From positions 177,277-241,276 of the forward strand of contig NZ_JALEKL010000004.1 in the NCBI RefSeq assembly GCF_022768985.1: a stretch of 64,000 bases of DNA, read 5' to 3'. Positions 22,257-31,215 of this stretch are shown one piece after another (within the stretch, counting starts at the first letter, position 1; every line of letters begins with the position of its first letter). A program made the translations under genes and the position numbers. The stretch comes from Methanosphaera sp. GTDB lineage: Archaea > Methanobacteriota > Methanobacteria > Methanobacteriales > Methanobacteriaceae. Below the pieces are notes generated by a model, which was not told the DNA's origin, did not search any database, and worked only from the letters and a program-made list of their open reading frames with translations.

Positions 22257-24650
22257 TTAAACTACTACTTCAACATTTTTAGCAGTTAAGTCGATGTCTT
22301 CATCATAGTCATTGTATTTTGCATCTGCAATCATTGTAACTTCATGACTTATAAGATCTTCAATTTTATCAGCAAGTGATGATTCATCACCAGTTTTTTC
22401 AAATACTTCAATAACTTCCTCTTTAGTCATAGCAATAAGTTCTTCTGCTTCACTTCCAAAGAATGTAGCATTAATTGTACCTGTACCATCTGAAAGTGTA
22501 GCTTTTATTATAAGCAGGTAGTCAGGATTCATTATTGCCTCACCACAACGATCACATACATATCCTTCTTCATCCTGTTTTACACCTTTATGGCATGTAG
22601 GACACATAGGAGTTAGTATGTTTTCACCATCAATTTCTTCAATTGTAGCTTTAACTTTTATGTGTTTATCATTATCTTCAATATCTTCAATTGCTTTTTC
22701 AGGATATATTATATTTTTAAGTTCATGTATTGATGGAATATCTTGTGCTTCATCTTGTGTTGCCTGACGAATTATTGTATTTGCATTTGCTGAAACTTGA
22801 ATACCATTAAGATCTCTCATTGTAATTCTTGGATTTTCAACAACTATAGCAGCACCTTCTGTAAATGAAATATCTGATGCTTCATTCCATAGTGACATTT
22901 GTAGTTGTTCTGTTTTATCTGCAATATATACAGATCTTACTTTACCATCAGATCCATCATCACGTGCAAATAGCCGTACATCATCAATATCCATAACTCT
23001 TACTTTAAGTTTAACATCTACATCTCCAGCTTCAAGTTCTTTAAGAGTTTTTGTCTTATATCTTGCATCTTCAAGTTCTTCATATGTTGGAAGAGTACTT
23101 ATTTCATCATCTGTTGGTGTTGTAATTCTTGATCCTCCACCAACATTTAATTCCATCTGTCTGTCACCAACTTTTGTTCTTGCACTTTCTATTTTTATAG
23201 CATCACCAAGTGACTGGTTAATATCAGCAACTTTATCCCATAATGATACACGAATAGATCCTGTTTCATCAGCAATTGTAATATTACGTACTTGTCCTTG
23301 AGTTCCATCCATTCTGTCAAATTCATGAATATCTGCTATTGTAAGAATACGTCCTATAACATCAACTTCAAGACCTTCTTCTTTATCAACATCAAGAGCA
23401 TCAACTATTTTTGTTATTTCATATTTATTTAAAGCTGTAAGTTTAGCTTTAAGATCTTCATCATCAATTTCAGGATTTATTACAATTGAAGCATTCCATC
23501 CAGTATTAACTCTTAGTGATGTCATACCATTATATTCATGTTCTTCAATTTTTGCATCTTCAATTTTAATGATATCTCCCTTATTCATTGCAATTTCAGT
23601 TTCTTTATTCCATAATGTTACACTTATTGCATCTGTATCATCCATGATTTGAATAGTTCTTACATGTCCTTCATTTCCATCGTTTTTCTGGAATGTAATT
23701 GTGTCAAATATACGTGTAATTACTCCAATAACTGTTACATCTTCTTGTGGTTGTGCATCTGCTAGTTTAAGAATTTCTTTTTTATATTCTGGTAGGTCAT
23801 AGTCACCTTTAATTATACGTCCTTTCCAACTACTTGAAAGACTCATTTTTTCATAACTATATTTTGCTCTTGCTTTTAGAACTTTAATTGTGTCATTTTC
23901 TTTTAATTCTAGTGTTTCAACAAGTTGTGTATCTTTATTCCAGAGTGTAAGTTCCATTGTTGCTGTTGCATCCATAATTGTAAGTGTGATAAGGTTAAGT
24001 GTTTTATCTGGTTTTTGAATTTCACGAAGTTGTCCTATCTTAATAATACGTCCAATAACATTATATTCCTGACCATCTTCAACATCTGCAAGATTTGTTA
24101 TTTTTTCTGCTTCATATTCTGGAAGTGTATCATCAACTTCATCAGGTAGTACTTGTATTGATGAGTTACTTCTCATTACAACTTCAAGATCTCCTGAGAA
24201 GTTACTTTTTTGCACATCAAGATTGTTTATCTTTACAACATCTCCTTCAGTTATACGTTTCATGTACTTCATACTGTCAGTCCACATTACAACACGTATA
24301 CGTCCTGTACTGTCTTCTACTGTGAGATTTGCAACTTTTCCATCTTTTCCAGCTTTTGTTTTAAATGTTTTAATGTTTGATATTGCAATAAGTCTTCCCT
24401 GAATTACTACGTTTCCATTTCCATCAATAAGGGATGAAATTTTCTGAATTTCTGAATGTATTTGTTGAAGATTTTCAGATTCACTGTATTTATTTACAAT
24501 TAGATCAATTACCTGATCTTCTGTAAAGTATGGTGAATCATCATATCCTTTTGAAACTTCTCGTATTTCATCATGGAATTGTTTAAATTCAACTTTTTCT
24601 TTTACTTCCTGATATCTTTCTTTTATTCTCTCTTCACTAATTTCAACCAT
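22257..24650 (-). CDS. rpa: Replication protein A, multi-OB-fold ssDNA-binding protein
   Basis: Single-stranded DNA-binding protein of 797 residues for replication, repair and recombination. At least five OB folds repeat along the chain, each with a recognisable strand pattern such as GQVRNITIADETGSIRVSLW. Near the C-terminus (about 680-702) a zinc-finger motif CPTC...CDRC is followed by a last OB fold, as in Methanothermobacter-type RPA. The start has GAGGT upstream. It is followed by radA. Confidence 0.9.
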   Translation of the reverse strand: MVEISEERIKERYQEVKEKVEFKQFHDEIREVSKGYDDSPYFTEDQVIDLIVNKYSESENLQQIHSEIQKISSLIDGNGNVVIQGRLIAISNIKTFKTKAGKDGKVANLTVEDSTGRIRVVMWTDSMKYMKRITEGDVVKINNLDVQKSNFSGDLEVVMRSNSSIQVLPDEVDDTLPEYEAEKITNLADVEDGQEYNVIGRIIKIGQLREIQKPDKTLNLITLTIMDATATMELTLWNKDTQLVETLELKENDTIKVLKARAKYSYEKMSLSSSWKGRIIKGDYDLPEYKKEILKLADAQPQEDVTVIGVITRIFDTITFQKNDGNEGHVRTIQIMDDTDAISVTLWNKETEIAMNKGDIIKIEDAKIEEHEYNGMTSLRVNTGWNASIVINPEIDDEDLKAKLTALNKYEITKIVDALDVDKEEGLEVDVIGRILTIADIHEFDRMDGTQGQVRNITIADETGSIRVSLWDKVADINQSLGDAIKIESARTKVGDRQMELNVGGGSRITTPTDDEISTLPTYEELEDARYKTKTLKELEAGDVDVKLKVRVMDIDDVRLFARDDGSDGKVRSVYIADKTEQLQMSLWNEASDISFTEGAAIVVENPRITMRDLNGIQVSANANTIIRQATQDEAQDIPSIHELKNIIYPEKAIEDIEDNDKHIKVKATIEEIDGENILTPMCPTCHKGVKQDEEGYVCDRCGEAIMNPDYLLIIKATLSDGTGTINATFFGSEAEELIAMTKEEVIEVFEKTGDESSLADKIEDLISHEVTMIADAKYNDYDEDIDLTAKNVEVVV

Positions 24651-25405
24651 GATTTAAAACCTCATTTTTTAGTGTCCTTTTATTTTTTAGAAAATACTAT
24701 CTAATTTGTGATGGAATTTTTTCATAATTATATTTAGTATATTATTTTAATAGTTTATCTTTTATTTAATTTTAAGTTTAAAATTAAAAATTTCATTTCT
24801 AAAAAAAAGGATTTAATTTTAATAATAAGTTTTTTTTGGTTTTTATAAGTTTCATAATTTCATAATTTTAAAGTTAAAAACTGTGTAATAATAATATGTT
24901 GTAATAATCTTATTTTTTAGTTTATATTATTATCTTACAATAGTAAACTTATCTAATTATAATATATATTATATATAAAAATTTGTTGTCTTTATTTCTT
25001 TTTTTGTTTTTTATAATAAATGATACTTTAGGTAGCAAGTGATAAGTAATATTTTAATTGATTTATCATATATTTCTATAAATTAGTAGTTTAATTTCTA
25101 TTTTTATAATACTATTTTTAAATAATTTATATAAATTATCTTATTTTATTATATATTTTTTAATATTTATAATTTACACATGGCTTGTTATATATATGTG
25201 AATTTTAGTAAAATATTATCCTTCTAAATTATAGTAAAAAAATTAATTTAAATAATAAAACATAATAAAACAAAAAATCAAATATAAATATATTATAAGA
25301 TTATAATCTAAAACTTTCATTAAAACATGAAAGATGATTATATTACTTTATGGCTTTTACAATTTTTAGAATATAAAAAAAATTTATAAAAAATAAAATT
25401 AAAGG
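24651..25405. other. Long AT-rich divergent gap between rpa and the leuC operon
   Basis: About 750 nt with no convincing protein gene except the short leader ORF near leuC. It carries many T and A runs and should contain both divergent promoters. A TATA-like stretch lies at about 25289-25299, and a 12-nt palindrome AGATTATAATCT at 25298-25309. Nothing else was recognised. Confidence 0.5.
25327..25389 (+). CDS. Candidate leucine-rich leader peptide before leuC (20 codons)
   Basis: ATG at 25327 opens 20 codons ending in TAA at 25387-25389, 31 nt before the preferred leuC start. Five of 20 residues are Leu (TTA four times, CTT once), including two adjacent. No Shine-Dalgarno is seen, but the TATA-like stretch at 25289-25299 would put the transcript start close to this ATG, so leaderless translation is possible. 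The 5' end also lies in a 7-bp hairpin (25314-25333). TTA is the common Leu codon here, so chance is a real alternative. Confidence 0.25.
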   Translation: MKDDYITLWLLQFLEYKKNL

Positions 25406-25420
25406 ATGGTAGATTATAAA

Positions 25421-26677
25421 ATGTCAATGTCAATGTCAGAAAAAATATTAGCAAAAGCTTCAAACCAAGAAAAAACAGAAGCAGGCGAAATAGTAATGGC
25501 AGATATAGATACTGCTATGGTACATGATTTAACAGGACCACTAACACTACAAGCACTAGAACAAATTAACACAGATAAAGTATGGGATCCTGAAAAAATA
25601 GTAATACCATTTGACCACCAAGTACCAGCTGATACAATAATAGCAGCAGAACATCATAAAATGTTAAGACAGTTCGTAAAAGATCAAAAAATTGAAAACT
25701 TCTATGATGTATATGAAGGTGTATGTCATCAAGTATTACCAGAAAAAGGACACGTAATTCCATCAACAGTAGTTGTAGGAAGTGACTCACACACCTGTAC
25801 ACACGGAGCATTAGGAGCATTTTCAACAGGTATAGGATCAACAGATATGGCAATGGTATTTGCAACAGGACAATTATGGTTTAAAGTACCAGAAACAATC
25901 CAATTTAATATATCAGGACAATTAAAAGAAAATGTTACAAGTAAAGATGTAATACTTAGTATAATTGGAAGTGTAGGACAAGACGGTGCAAGATACAAAG
26001 CAGCTGAATTTACAGGAGAAACCATAACAAACATGGAAGTAGACGATCGTATGGTACTCAGTAACATGGCAATAGAAATGGGAGCAAAAACAGGACTCAT
26101 AGCACCAGATGCAAAAACAGATGCATACCTCAAAGGAAGAACAACAAAAACCTATGAAAAACTCACAACAGATGCAGATGCACCATCAGTTGAAACAATT
26201 GATGTAGATATATCAGATCTTGAAGCACAAGTAGCATGTCCAAACTATGTAGATAATGTAAAACCAGCAAGTGAAGTAGAAGATGTAGAAGTAGATCAAG
26301 TATTCATAGGATCATGTACAAATGGACGTATTGATGACTTAAGACAAGCAGCACGTGTACTTAAAGCAAAAGAAATTAAAAAAGGAGTACGTGTACTTGT
26401 AATACCAGCATCACGTGAAATCTATGAACAAGCATTATCTGAAGGATTAATAGACATATTTGTAAAAGCAGGAGCATTAGTATGCAACCCATGTTGTGGA
26501 CCATGTCTTGGAGGACATGTAGGATTAATAGCTGATGGAGAAGTAAGTCTTTCAACATCAAACCGTAACTTTAAAGGAAGACAAGGAAGCCCTGATGCAT
26601 CAGTATACTTAAGTTCAGCAGTAGTTGCAGCAGAAAGTGCACTAACAGGACACATAACAGCACCAAGAAAAAACTAA
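25421..26677 (+). CDS. leuC: 3-isopropylmalate dehydratase / homoaconitase large subunit
   Basis: Aconitase-family large subunit with a 4Fe-4S cluster, either in leucine synthesis (LeuC) or in the 2-oxosuberate branch of coenzyme B synthesis (HacA/AksD). The start at 25421 is chosen because GGATGGT lies 10 nt upstream; an ATG at 25406 overlaps that site. Cluster cysteines are in GSCTNG and in CNPCCGPCLGG; the latter has an extra Cys where Gly is usual. The small subunit follows 26 nt later after a GGAGG site, and a dehydrogenase follows that. The two paralogous pathways cannot be separated from this subunit alone. Confidence 0.9.
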   Translation: MSMSMSEKILAKASNQEKTEAGEIVMADIDTAMVHDLTGPLTLQALEQINTDKVWDPEKIVIPFDHQVPADTIIAAEHHKMLRQFVKDQKIENFYDVYEGVCHQVLPEKGHVIPSTVVVGSDSHTCTHGALGAFSTGIGSTDMAMVFATGQLWFKVPETIQFNISGQLKENVTSKDVILSIIGSVGQDGARYKAAEFTGETITNMEVDDRMVLSNMAIEMGAKTGLIAPDAKTDAYLKGRTTKTYEKLTTDADAPSVETIDVDISDLEAQVACPNYVDNVKPASEVEDVEVDQVFIGSCTNGRIDDLRQAARVLKAKEIKKGVRVLVIPASREIYEQALSEGLIDIFVKAGALVCNPCCGPCLGGHVGLIADGEVSLSTSNRNFKGRQGSPDASVYLSSAVVAAESALTGHITAPRKN

Positions 26678-26703
26678 AATAAATGAAAGGAGGATTAATA
26701 TAA

Positions 26704-27210
26704 ATGAAAAAAATTATTGAAGGAAGAGTATTAAAACTAGGCGATGACATAGATACAGACAGTATACTTCCTGGAAGATACTTAACATTATCAGATGCAG
26801 ATGATCTTGGAAAACACGTAATGGAAGGATATGACTTAAATTACAAAGAAAAAATCCAACCTGGAGATGTAATGGTTGCAGGATCAAACTTTGGATGTGG
26901 ATCATCACGTGAACATGCACCAATAGCACTTAAAGCTGCAGGTGTAAAAGCAGTAGTTGCAAAATCATTTGCAAGAATCTTCTACAGAAATGCAATAAAC
27001 ATAGGACTTGCACTTCTAGAAGCACCAGAAGGACCAGATGAAATCGATGAAGAAGATATTGTAGAACTTGACCTTGAAAATGGTGTACTTAAAAACTTAA
27101 CAAAAGAAAAAGAATACAAAACATCAAAACTTCCACCTTTCATGTTTGAAATACTTGAAAACAATGGATTAATTGAATACTTAAACAAAACAAGATTTAA
27201 TGAGGAATAA
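26704..27210 (+). CDS. leuD: 3-isopropylmalate dehydratase / homoaconitase small subunit
   Basis: Small swivelling-domain subunit of 168 residues, partner of the preceding gene. Typical motifs are [13 protein letters not shown] near the N-terminus, [14 protein letters not shown] and [15 protein letters not shown]. The loop after GRYL, which is reported to set substrate choice in methanogen homologues, reads YLTL here and does not clearly match either the leucine or the homoaconitase form that I remember. A strong AAAGGAGG lies upstream. The next gene starts 2 nt after its stop. Confidence 0.9.
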   Translation: MKKIIEGRVLKLGDDIDTDSILPGRYLTLSDADDLGKHVMEGYDLNYKEKIQPGDVMVAGSNFGCGSSREHAPIALKAAGVKAVVAKSFARIFYRNAINIGLALLEAPEGPDEIDEEDIVELDLENGVLKNLTKEKEYKTSKLPPFMFEILENNGLIEYLNKTRFNEE

Positions 27211-27212
27211 AT

Positions 27213-28190
27213 ATGGCATATAACATAGCAGTAATTGGCGGAGACGGAATAGGACCTGAAGTAGTAGATGCAGCAATAACAGTACTAGATAAATTACCAG
27301 TAGAATTCAACTACACCTATGCAGAAGCTGGTGATGAATGTGCAGAAAAAACAGGAGTTCCACTACCTGATGAAACAATAGAAATAGCAAAAAATGCAGA
27401 TGCAGTACTCTTTGGAGCAGCAGGAGAAACAGCAGCAGCTGTAATTGTAAGACTAAGACAAGAACTTGAAACATTTGTAAATCTCAGACCTGTAAAATCA
27501 TTACAACCTGAAAAATATGGAAACATAGACTTCATGATTGTACGTGAAAATACAGAAGATCTCTACATTGGAGAAGAAGAAGTTACAGAAGATGGTGCAG
27601 TAGCATACAAAAGAATTACAAAAAATGCATCAGAAAAAATAGCAGACTATGCATTTAAATATGCACAAGATACAAACAGATCAAAAGTAACAGCAGTACA
27701 TAAAGCAAACGTACTTAAAGTAACAGATGGATTATTTAAAGATTCATTCTATAAAGTAGCAGAAAACTACCCAGAAATTGAAACAAATGATTTCTATGTA
27801 GATGCAACAGCAATGTATCTTATAACAAATCCACTAGACTTTGAAGTTATTGTAACAACAAACCTATATGGTGACATTCTCTCTGATGAAGGAGCAGGAC
27901 TTGTAGGTGGACTTGGTATGATTCCATCAGCAAACATTGGTGATGAAAATGGATTATTTGAACCAGTACATGGTTCAGCACCAGATATTGCAGGTCAAGG
28001 AATTGCAGATCCAGCAGCAACAATACTTTCAGCTTGTATGATGCTTGACTACCTCGGTGAAAGTGAACATGCACGTCATATTGAAGAAGTATTAATTAAT
28101 GTAATCCAGGAAGGAGTACATGTAACACTAGATCTTGGTGGAGAATACTCAACAAAACAAATGGCTGAATATATTGCAGAACAATTATAA
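27213..28190 (+). CDS. leuB: 3-isopropylmalate / isohomocitrate-type dehydrogenase
   Basis: NAD-dependent beta-decarboxylating dehydrogenase, 325 residues. N-terminal GGDGIGPEVV, substrate Arg cluster around VRLRQELETFVNLRP, catalytic Tyr in VRENTEDLYIG, Lys in AVHKANVLK and metal Asp in NLYGDILSDEGAG are all present. It follows the dehydratase subunits closely, so they form one operon and one pathway: leucine synthesis or chain elongation for coenzyme B. The isopropylmalate synthase is not in this window. Confidence 0.92.
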   Translation: MAYNIAVIGGDGIGPEVVDAAITVLDKLPVEFNYTYAEAGDECAEKTGVPLPDETIEIAKNADAVLFGAAGETAAAVIVRLRQELETFVNLRPVKSLQPEKYGNIDFMIVRENTEDLYIGEEEVTEDGAVAYKRITKNASEKIADYAFKYAQDTNRSKVTAVHKANVLKVTDGLFKDSFYKVAENYPEIETNDFYVDATAMYLITNPLDFEVIVTTNLYGDILSDEGAGLVGGLGMIPSANIGDENGLFEPVHGSAPDIAGQGIADPAATILSACMMLDYLGESEHARHIEEVLINVIQEGVHVTLDLGGEYSTKQMAEYIAEQL

Positions 28191-28213
28191 AGAAAGTAAA
28201 GGAGTTTTTATAT

Positions 28214-28300
28214 ATGGAATCAGCTAAGCTAATTGCAATATTCATTATTGCTATTATGGTAATAAGTTCAGTATCAGCATTTGTATTATATCTTATATAA
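28214..28300 (+). CDS. 28-residue single-span membrane protein
   Basis: ATG at 28214, with AAAGGAG at 28198-28204 well placed upstream, opens 28 codons ending in TAA. The product starts MESAKL and is otherwise one hydrophobic stretch rich in Ile, Val, Ala and Ser, ending LYLI. It would be a single transmembrane helix with a short cytoplasmic N-terminus. It begins 24 nt after the leuB stop, so it is probably in that operon, with ribH about 100 nt downstream. The function is unknown. Confidence 0.65.
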   Translation: MESAKLIAIFIIAIMVISSVSAFVLYLI

Positions 28301-28397
28301 TATAGCAAATAGAGTATTTACTAGGGAAAATAATATATAAAATGCTTTAAATTAATTTAAAATTAATAAAATAAAAATTTATGGAGAAAATGATATA

Positions 28398-28802
28398 ATG
28401 ATTAAAATAGCAGCAGTAGTAGCAGAATTTAACTTTGACATAACAAGTATGATGTTAGAACTTGCAAAAGAACATGCAAAATTCCTTGGTGCTGAAATAA
28501 CAGTAGTTAAAGCAGTACCTGGAGTATATGACATGCCTATTGTTATTAAAAAAGTATTAGAAGATGAAGATGTAGATGCTGTAATTACACTTGGAGCTGT
28601 AATTGAAGGAGATACAGACCATGACCAAATTGTTGTACAACATGCAGCACGTAAAATCACAGATTTATCACTTGAATATGGAAAACCTGTAACACTTGGA
28701 ATATCAGGTCCTGGAATGACAAGACTCGAAGCTCACAAAAGAGTTGAATATGGAAAACGTGCTGTTGAAGCAGCAGTAAAACTTGTAAAAGCATTAGAAT
28801 AA
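28398..28802 (+). CDS. ribH: 6,7-dimethyl-8-ribityllumazine synthase
   Basis: Penultimate step of riboflavin synthesis, supplying flavins and the F420 chromophore precursor. 134 residues, the short archaeal form. Motifs seen are VAEFNFDIT near the N-terminus, VPGVYDMP, and [14 protein letters not shown] with the acid-base His in the middle. GGAG lies upstream. A hairpin (AAGTATTT / AAATACTT, 28801-28822) and a C-then-U element follow the stop. Confidence 0.95.
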   Translation: MIKIAAVVAEFNFDITSMMLELAKEHAKFLGAEITVVKAVPGVYDMPIVIKKVLEDEDVDAVITLGAVIEGDTDHDQIVVQHAARKITDLSLEYGKPVTLGISGPGMTRLEAHKRVEYGKRAVEAAVKLVKALE

Positions 28803-28855
28803 GTATTTTTAATTAAATACTTATCTTTTACTCACCTTCAACCATTCTTTTTTTT
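28801..28855 (+). terminator. Hairpin plus C-then-U element after ribH
   Basis: An 8-bp stem with a 6-nt loop spans 28801-28822. A C-rich element with ACC twice (28831-28844) follows, then an eight-base T run (28848-28855). Confidence 0.6.
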
Positions 28856-28946
28856 ATATAATGACTTTCTAAAAAAAGTATATAAAAATTATATGAAACT
28901 TATTAATTTTTTTAAAATAAAATAGAGGAAAAGGAAATAGGTAAAT

Positions 28947-29900
28947 ATGGAAATTTTAACACCTTCTCAACTAAAAGAAAAATATGATGATGATTGGATA
29001 ACACCTTATGAGGAAATTATCACAATTACTGATGAAAAAGAAGAAAAGATAGAACTTATAGAGTATCATCCATGTCCTATAGGATCAGATTGGATGATTA
29101 CACAATATAAGCAGACAAGTCCTTTAATACTTGATGCAAAACGTGATGGAAATAAACACACCTATATTGTTAAAAATGATAAAGTAGAACTTACACTAAA
29201 ACCAAGTTACCAGGCAGCTGGAATTTCAGAAGCACAAATTGATGGTGATGAAATAAAAATAGTACATACAGGTCTTGCAGGAGCAGGTGTTGGAGCAGCA
29301 TTTTGTCGTGGAAAAGCAAAAGGTGTCAAAAGAGTTGAAATCTATGAAAAAGGTGGAGGCTCAAAAGTTGGAAAAGCAGCAGTTATAACACCAAAATATA
29401 AAAAAGTTATAATTGGACTTGATGATACAGATATTCCAACAGAAGGTGCTACATGGACTCTTGCAAACAATGTTGCAAATGAGATTCAAAATGAAAAAGG
29501 ATACCGTTATCTTGAACATATAACATGTCAGCTCTTCCCTGATAATCCTAATAAAACTAAAAATTGTGTTTCTATAATACTTGTATTTGCAGTTAAAGAA
29601 GATGAAGTTGAAGATCTTATAACTCTTATGCGTGAAAAATTACATGAAAAAACATTATCAGATAGTACAGCATTTGTAGTGTATGATAAATTTGATATTC
29701 CAGAGGATATAGAAAAATATGCAATTGAAGCAAAACAATCTATGAAATCACTTGAGGAAGCTCAAAAATTAGCAGAAGAAAACAACATAAGAGTTGAATA
29801 TGTAACAGGAAAAGGTGGATTAATAGGAGCATTAGCAGCTCTTGGTCTTTATAATCAACCAGAAGAGTATGCTAAAGTTTATGGAAGAAATAAAGATTAA
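28947..29900 (+). CDS. Methanogenesis marker protein 11
   Basis: Conserved protein of 317 residues found essentially in methanogens. The motif IGLDDTDIPTEGATWTLAN near residues 155-175 resembles the nucleotide-binding DDT motif of TiaS-like proteins. The glycine-rich GLAGAGVGAAFCRGKAKGV precedes it, and a C-terminal helical region with GKGGLIGALAALG follows. The molecular role is not established; absence from most non-methanogens suggests a part in methanogenesis or its cofactors. It stands alone with its own 3'-end signature. Confidence 0.8.
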   Translation: MEILTPSQLKEKYDDDWITPYEEIITITDEKEEKIELIEYHPCPIGSDWMITQYKQTSPLILDAKRDGNKHTYIVKNDKVELTLKPSYQAAGISEAQIDGDEIKIVHTGLAGAGVGAAFCRGKAKGVKRVEIYEKGGGSKVGKAAVITPKYKKVIIGLDDTDIPTEGATWTLANNVANEIQNEKGYRYLEHITCQLFPDNPNKTKNCVSIILVFAVKEDEVEDLITLMREKLHEKTLSDSTAFVVYDKFDIPEDIEKYAIEAKQSMKSLEEAQKLAEENNIRVEYVTGKGGLIGALAALGLYNQPEEYAKVYGRNKD

Positions 29901-29901
29901 A

Positions 29902-29983
29902 ATTTCCTTTTTATCTAAAAAGGGAAATATTTACTTCACCACCCACACTTTCTTTTAATCTTATTTTTATATTATTTTTTTTT
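29902..29983 (+). terminator. Hairpin plus C-then-U element after marker 11
   Basis: An imperfect hairpin (29902-29928) is followed by CACCACCCACAC (29937-29948) and T-rich DNA ending in a nine-base T run at 29975-29983. Confidence 0.55.
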
Positions 29984-30284
29984 ATTCATTAATTTCTACA
30001 ATCAAATTACTATATTGTGGATGTTTTGCTATGAAATTATTTATCATAGTAGGAAATCCATACATACGTACATTAAACATGTAATCATCAAAGCTTTTTG
30101 CCGCTGTAAGATTGCTTACATAGAACTTATCAAGTTCTTGTGTATGTTCACTGCTAAAAAATGGCATAAGTGGTATGCATTCTTCTGGATGTTGTAGTTG
30201 ATAATTAAATAATTCATCTTCAATTTCACTAAAATATGTTAAATTAAATATTACTCCTTGAAAGTATTGCTGTTGTTGTGTCAT
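29982..30284 (-). CDS. Hypothetical 100-residue protein
   Basis: Not recognised. An acidic-to-neutral soluble protein starting with a Gln-rich stretch (five of the first eight residues are Gln or Tyr after MT), rich in aromatic residues, with no membrane segment or cysteine motif. The ORF is convergent with marker 11 and divergent from cofE. No strong ribosome-binding site is visible. It may be a real small lineage-specific gene; a search would decide. Confidence 0.5.
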   Translation of the reverse strand: MTQQQQYFQGVIFNLTYFSEIEDELFNYQLQHPEECIPLMPFFSSEHTQELDKFYVSNLTAAKSFDDYMFNVRMYGFPTMINNFIAKHPQYSNLIVEINE

Positions 30285-30425
30285 AATATAATATTATATT
30301 CATACATTAATTTTAATATACTACATTTTTTAATTATAAATTACATAACTACAATTAAATTAAGCAATTAGATTTTTTTTATACTAATTTTATATTTTAT
30401 TATAAACAATGGGGATTTACTTAAA

Positions 30426-31190
30426 ATGAAAATTGAAGTTATTGGAATTGAAAACTTTCCTATTATAAAGCAAGGAGATAATCTAGCTGAAATTGTATAT
30501 GATACAGTTAAGGCAAATGGTATAGAAATACAAGATGATGATGTGTTTGTTATTGCTGAAACTGTCATATCAAAAGCTGAAGGTAATTATGTTAAAATTG
30601 ATGATGTAAAGACGACACAAAAAGCATATGAGATGAGTGAAATTTCAGGAAAAGATCCAAAACAGTGTCAGATAATACTTGATAATACTGTTAATGTTAT
30701 CAGATGTCTTCCAGGTCTTATTATAACACAAACACCACATGGATTTATCTGTGCAAATTCAGGAATTGATAATAGTAACTGTGAGGAAGGATATCTTACA
30801 CCACTACCTGTTGATGCTGATATTTCAGCACAGAAGATAAAACAATATGTTGATGAAAAATCAGGATGTAATGTTGCAGTTATAGTATCAGATACTCAGG
30901 GTCGAACATGGCGTGTTGGAGCAATAGGTGTTTCTGTTGGAATTAGTGGTATGCATCCATATACTGATTTTAGAGGAAGTTTTGATCTTTATGGACAAGA
31001 ACTTCAATCAACAATTGAGGCAACAGCAGATGAACTTGCATCAGCAGCATCACTTATTATGGGACAGGCAGATAGTGGAATGTGTCTTGTACTTATTCGT
31101 GGATATGATCTTGAAAATATAAGATGTGGAGTAGATGATGCATCAATTAGTGAAATTATACGTGAAGAAGAATCAGATGCATTTAGATAG
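30426..31190 (+). CDS. cofE: Coenzyme F420-0:L-glutamate ligase
   Basis: Adds glutamates to F420-0 with GTP, the last step of F420 synthesis. 254 residues, normal for archaeal CofE. Motifs GDNLAEIVYDTV, the SKAEG segment, ANSGIDNSN and SDTQGRTWRVGAIGV are visible. GGGGAT lies upstream of the ATG. cofD follows after 25 nt, so both late F420 steps are in one operon. Confidence 0.95.
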   Translation: MKIEVIGIENFPIIKQGDNLAEIVYDTVKANGIEIQDDDVFVIAETVISKAEGNYVKIDDVKTTQKAYEMSEISGKDPKQCQIILDNTVNVIRCLPGLIITQTPHGFICANSGIDNSNCEEGYLTPLPVDADISAQKIKQYVDEKSGCNVAVIVSDTQGRTWRVGAIGVSVGISGMHPYTDFRGSFDLYGQELQSTIEATADELASAASLIMGQADSGMCLVLIRGYDLENIRCGVDDASISEIIREEESDAFR

Positions 31191-31215
31191 GAATAATGGG
31201 AGGATATAGATAGTT

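Noticed and set aside
24651..25300. Replication origin in the long AT-rich gap beside rpa
   Set aside because: No Cdc6/Orc1 gene is adjacent and no ORB-like repeats were seen; AT-richness alone is not evidence in this genome.
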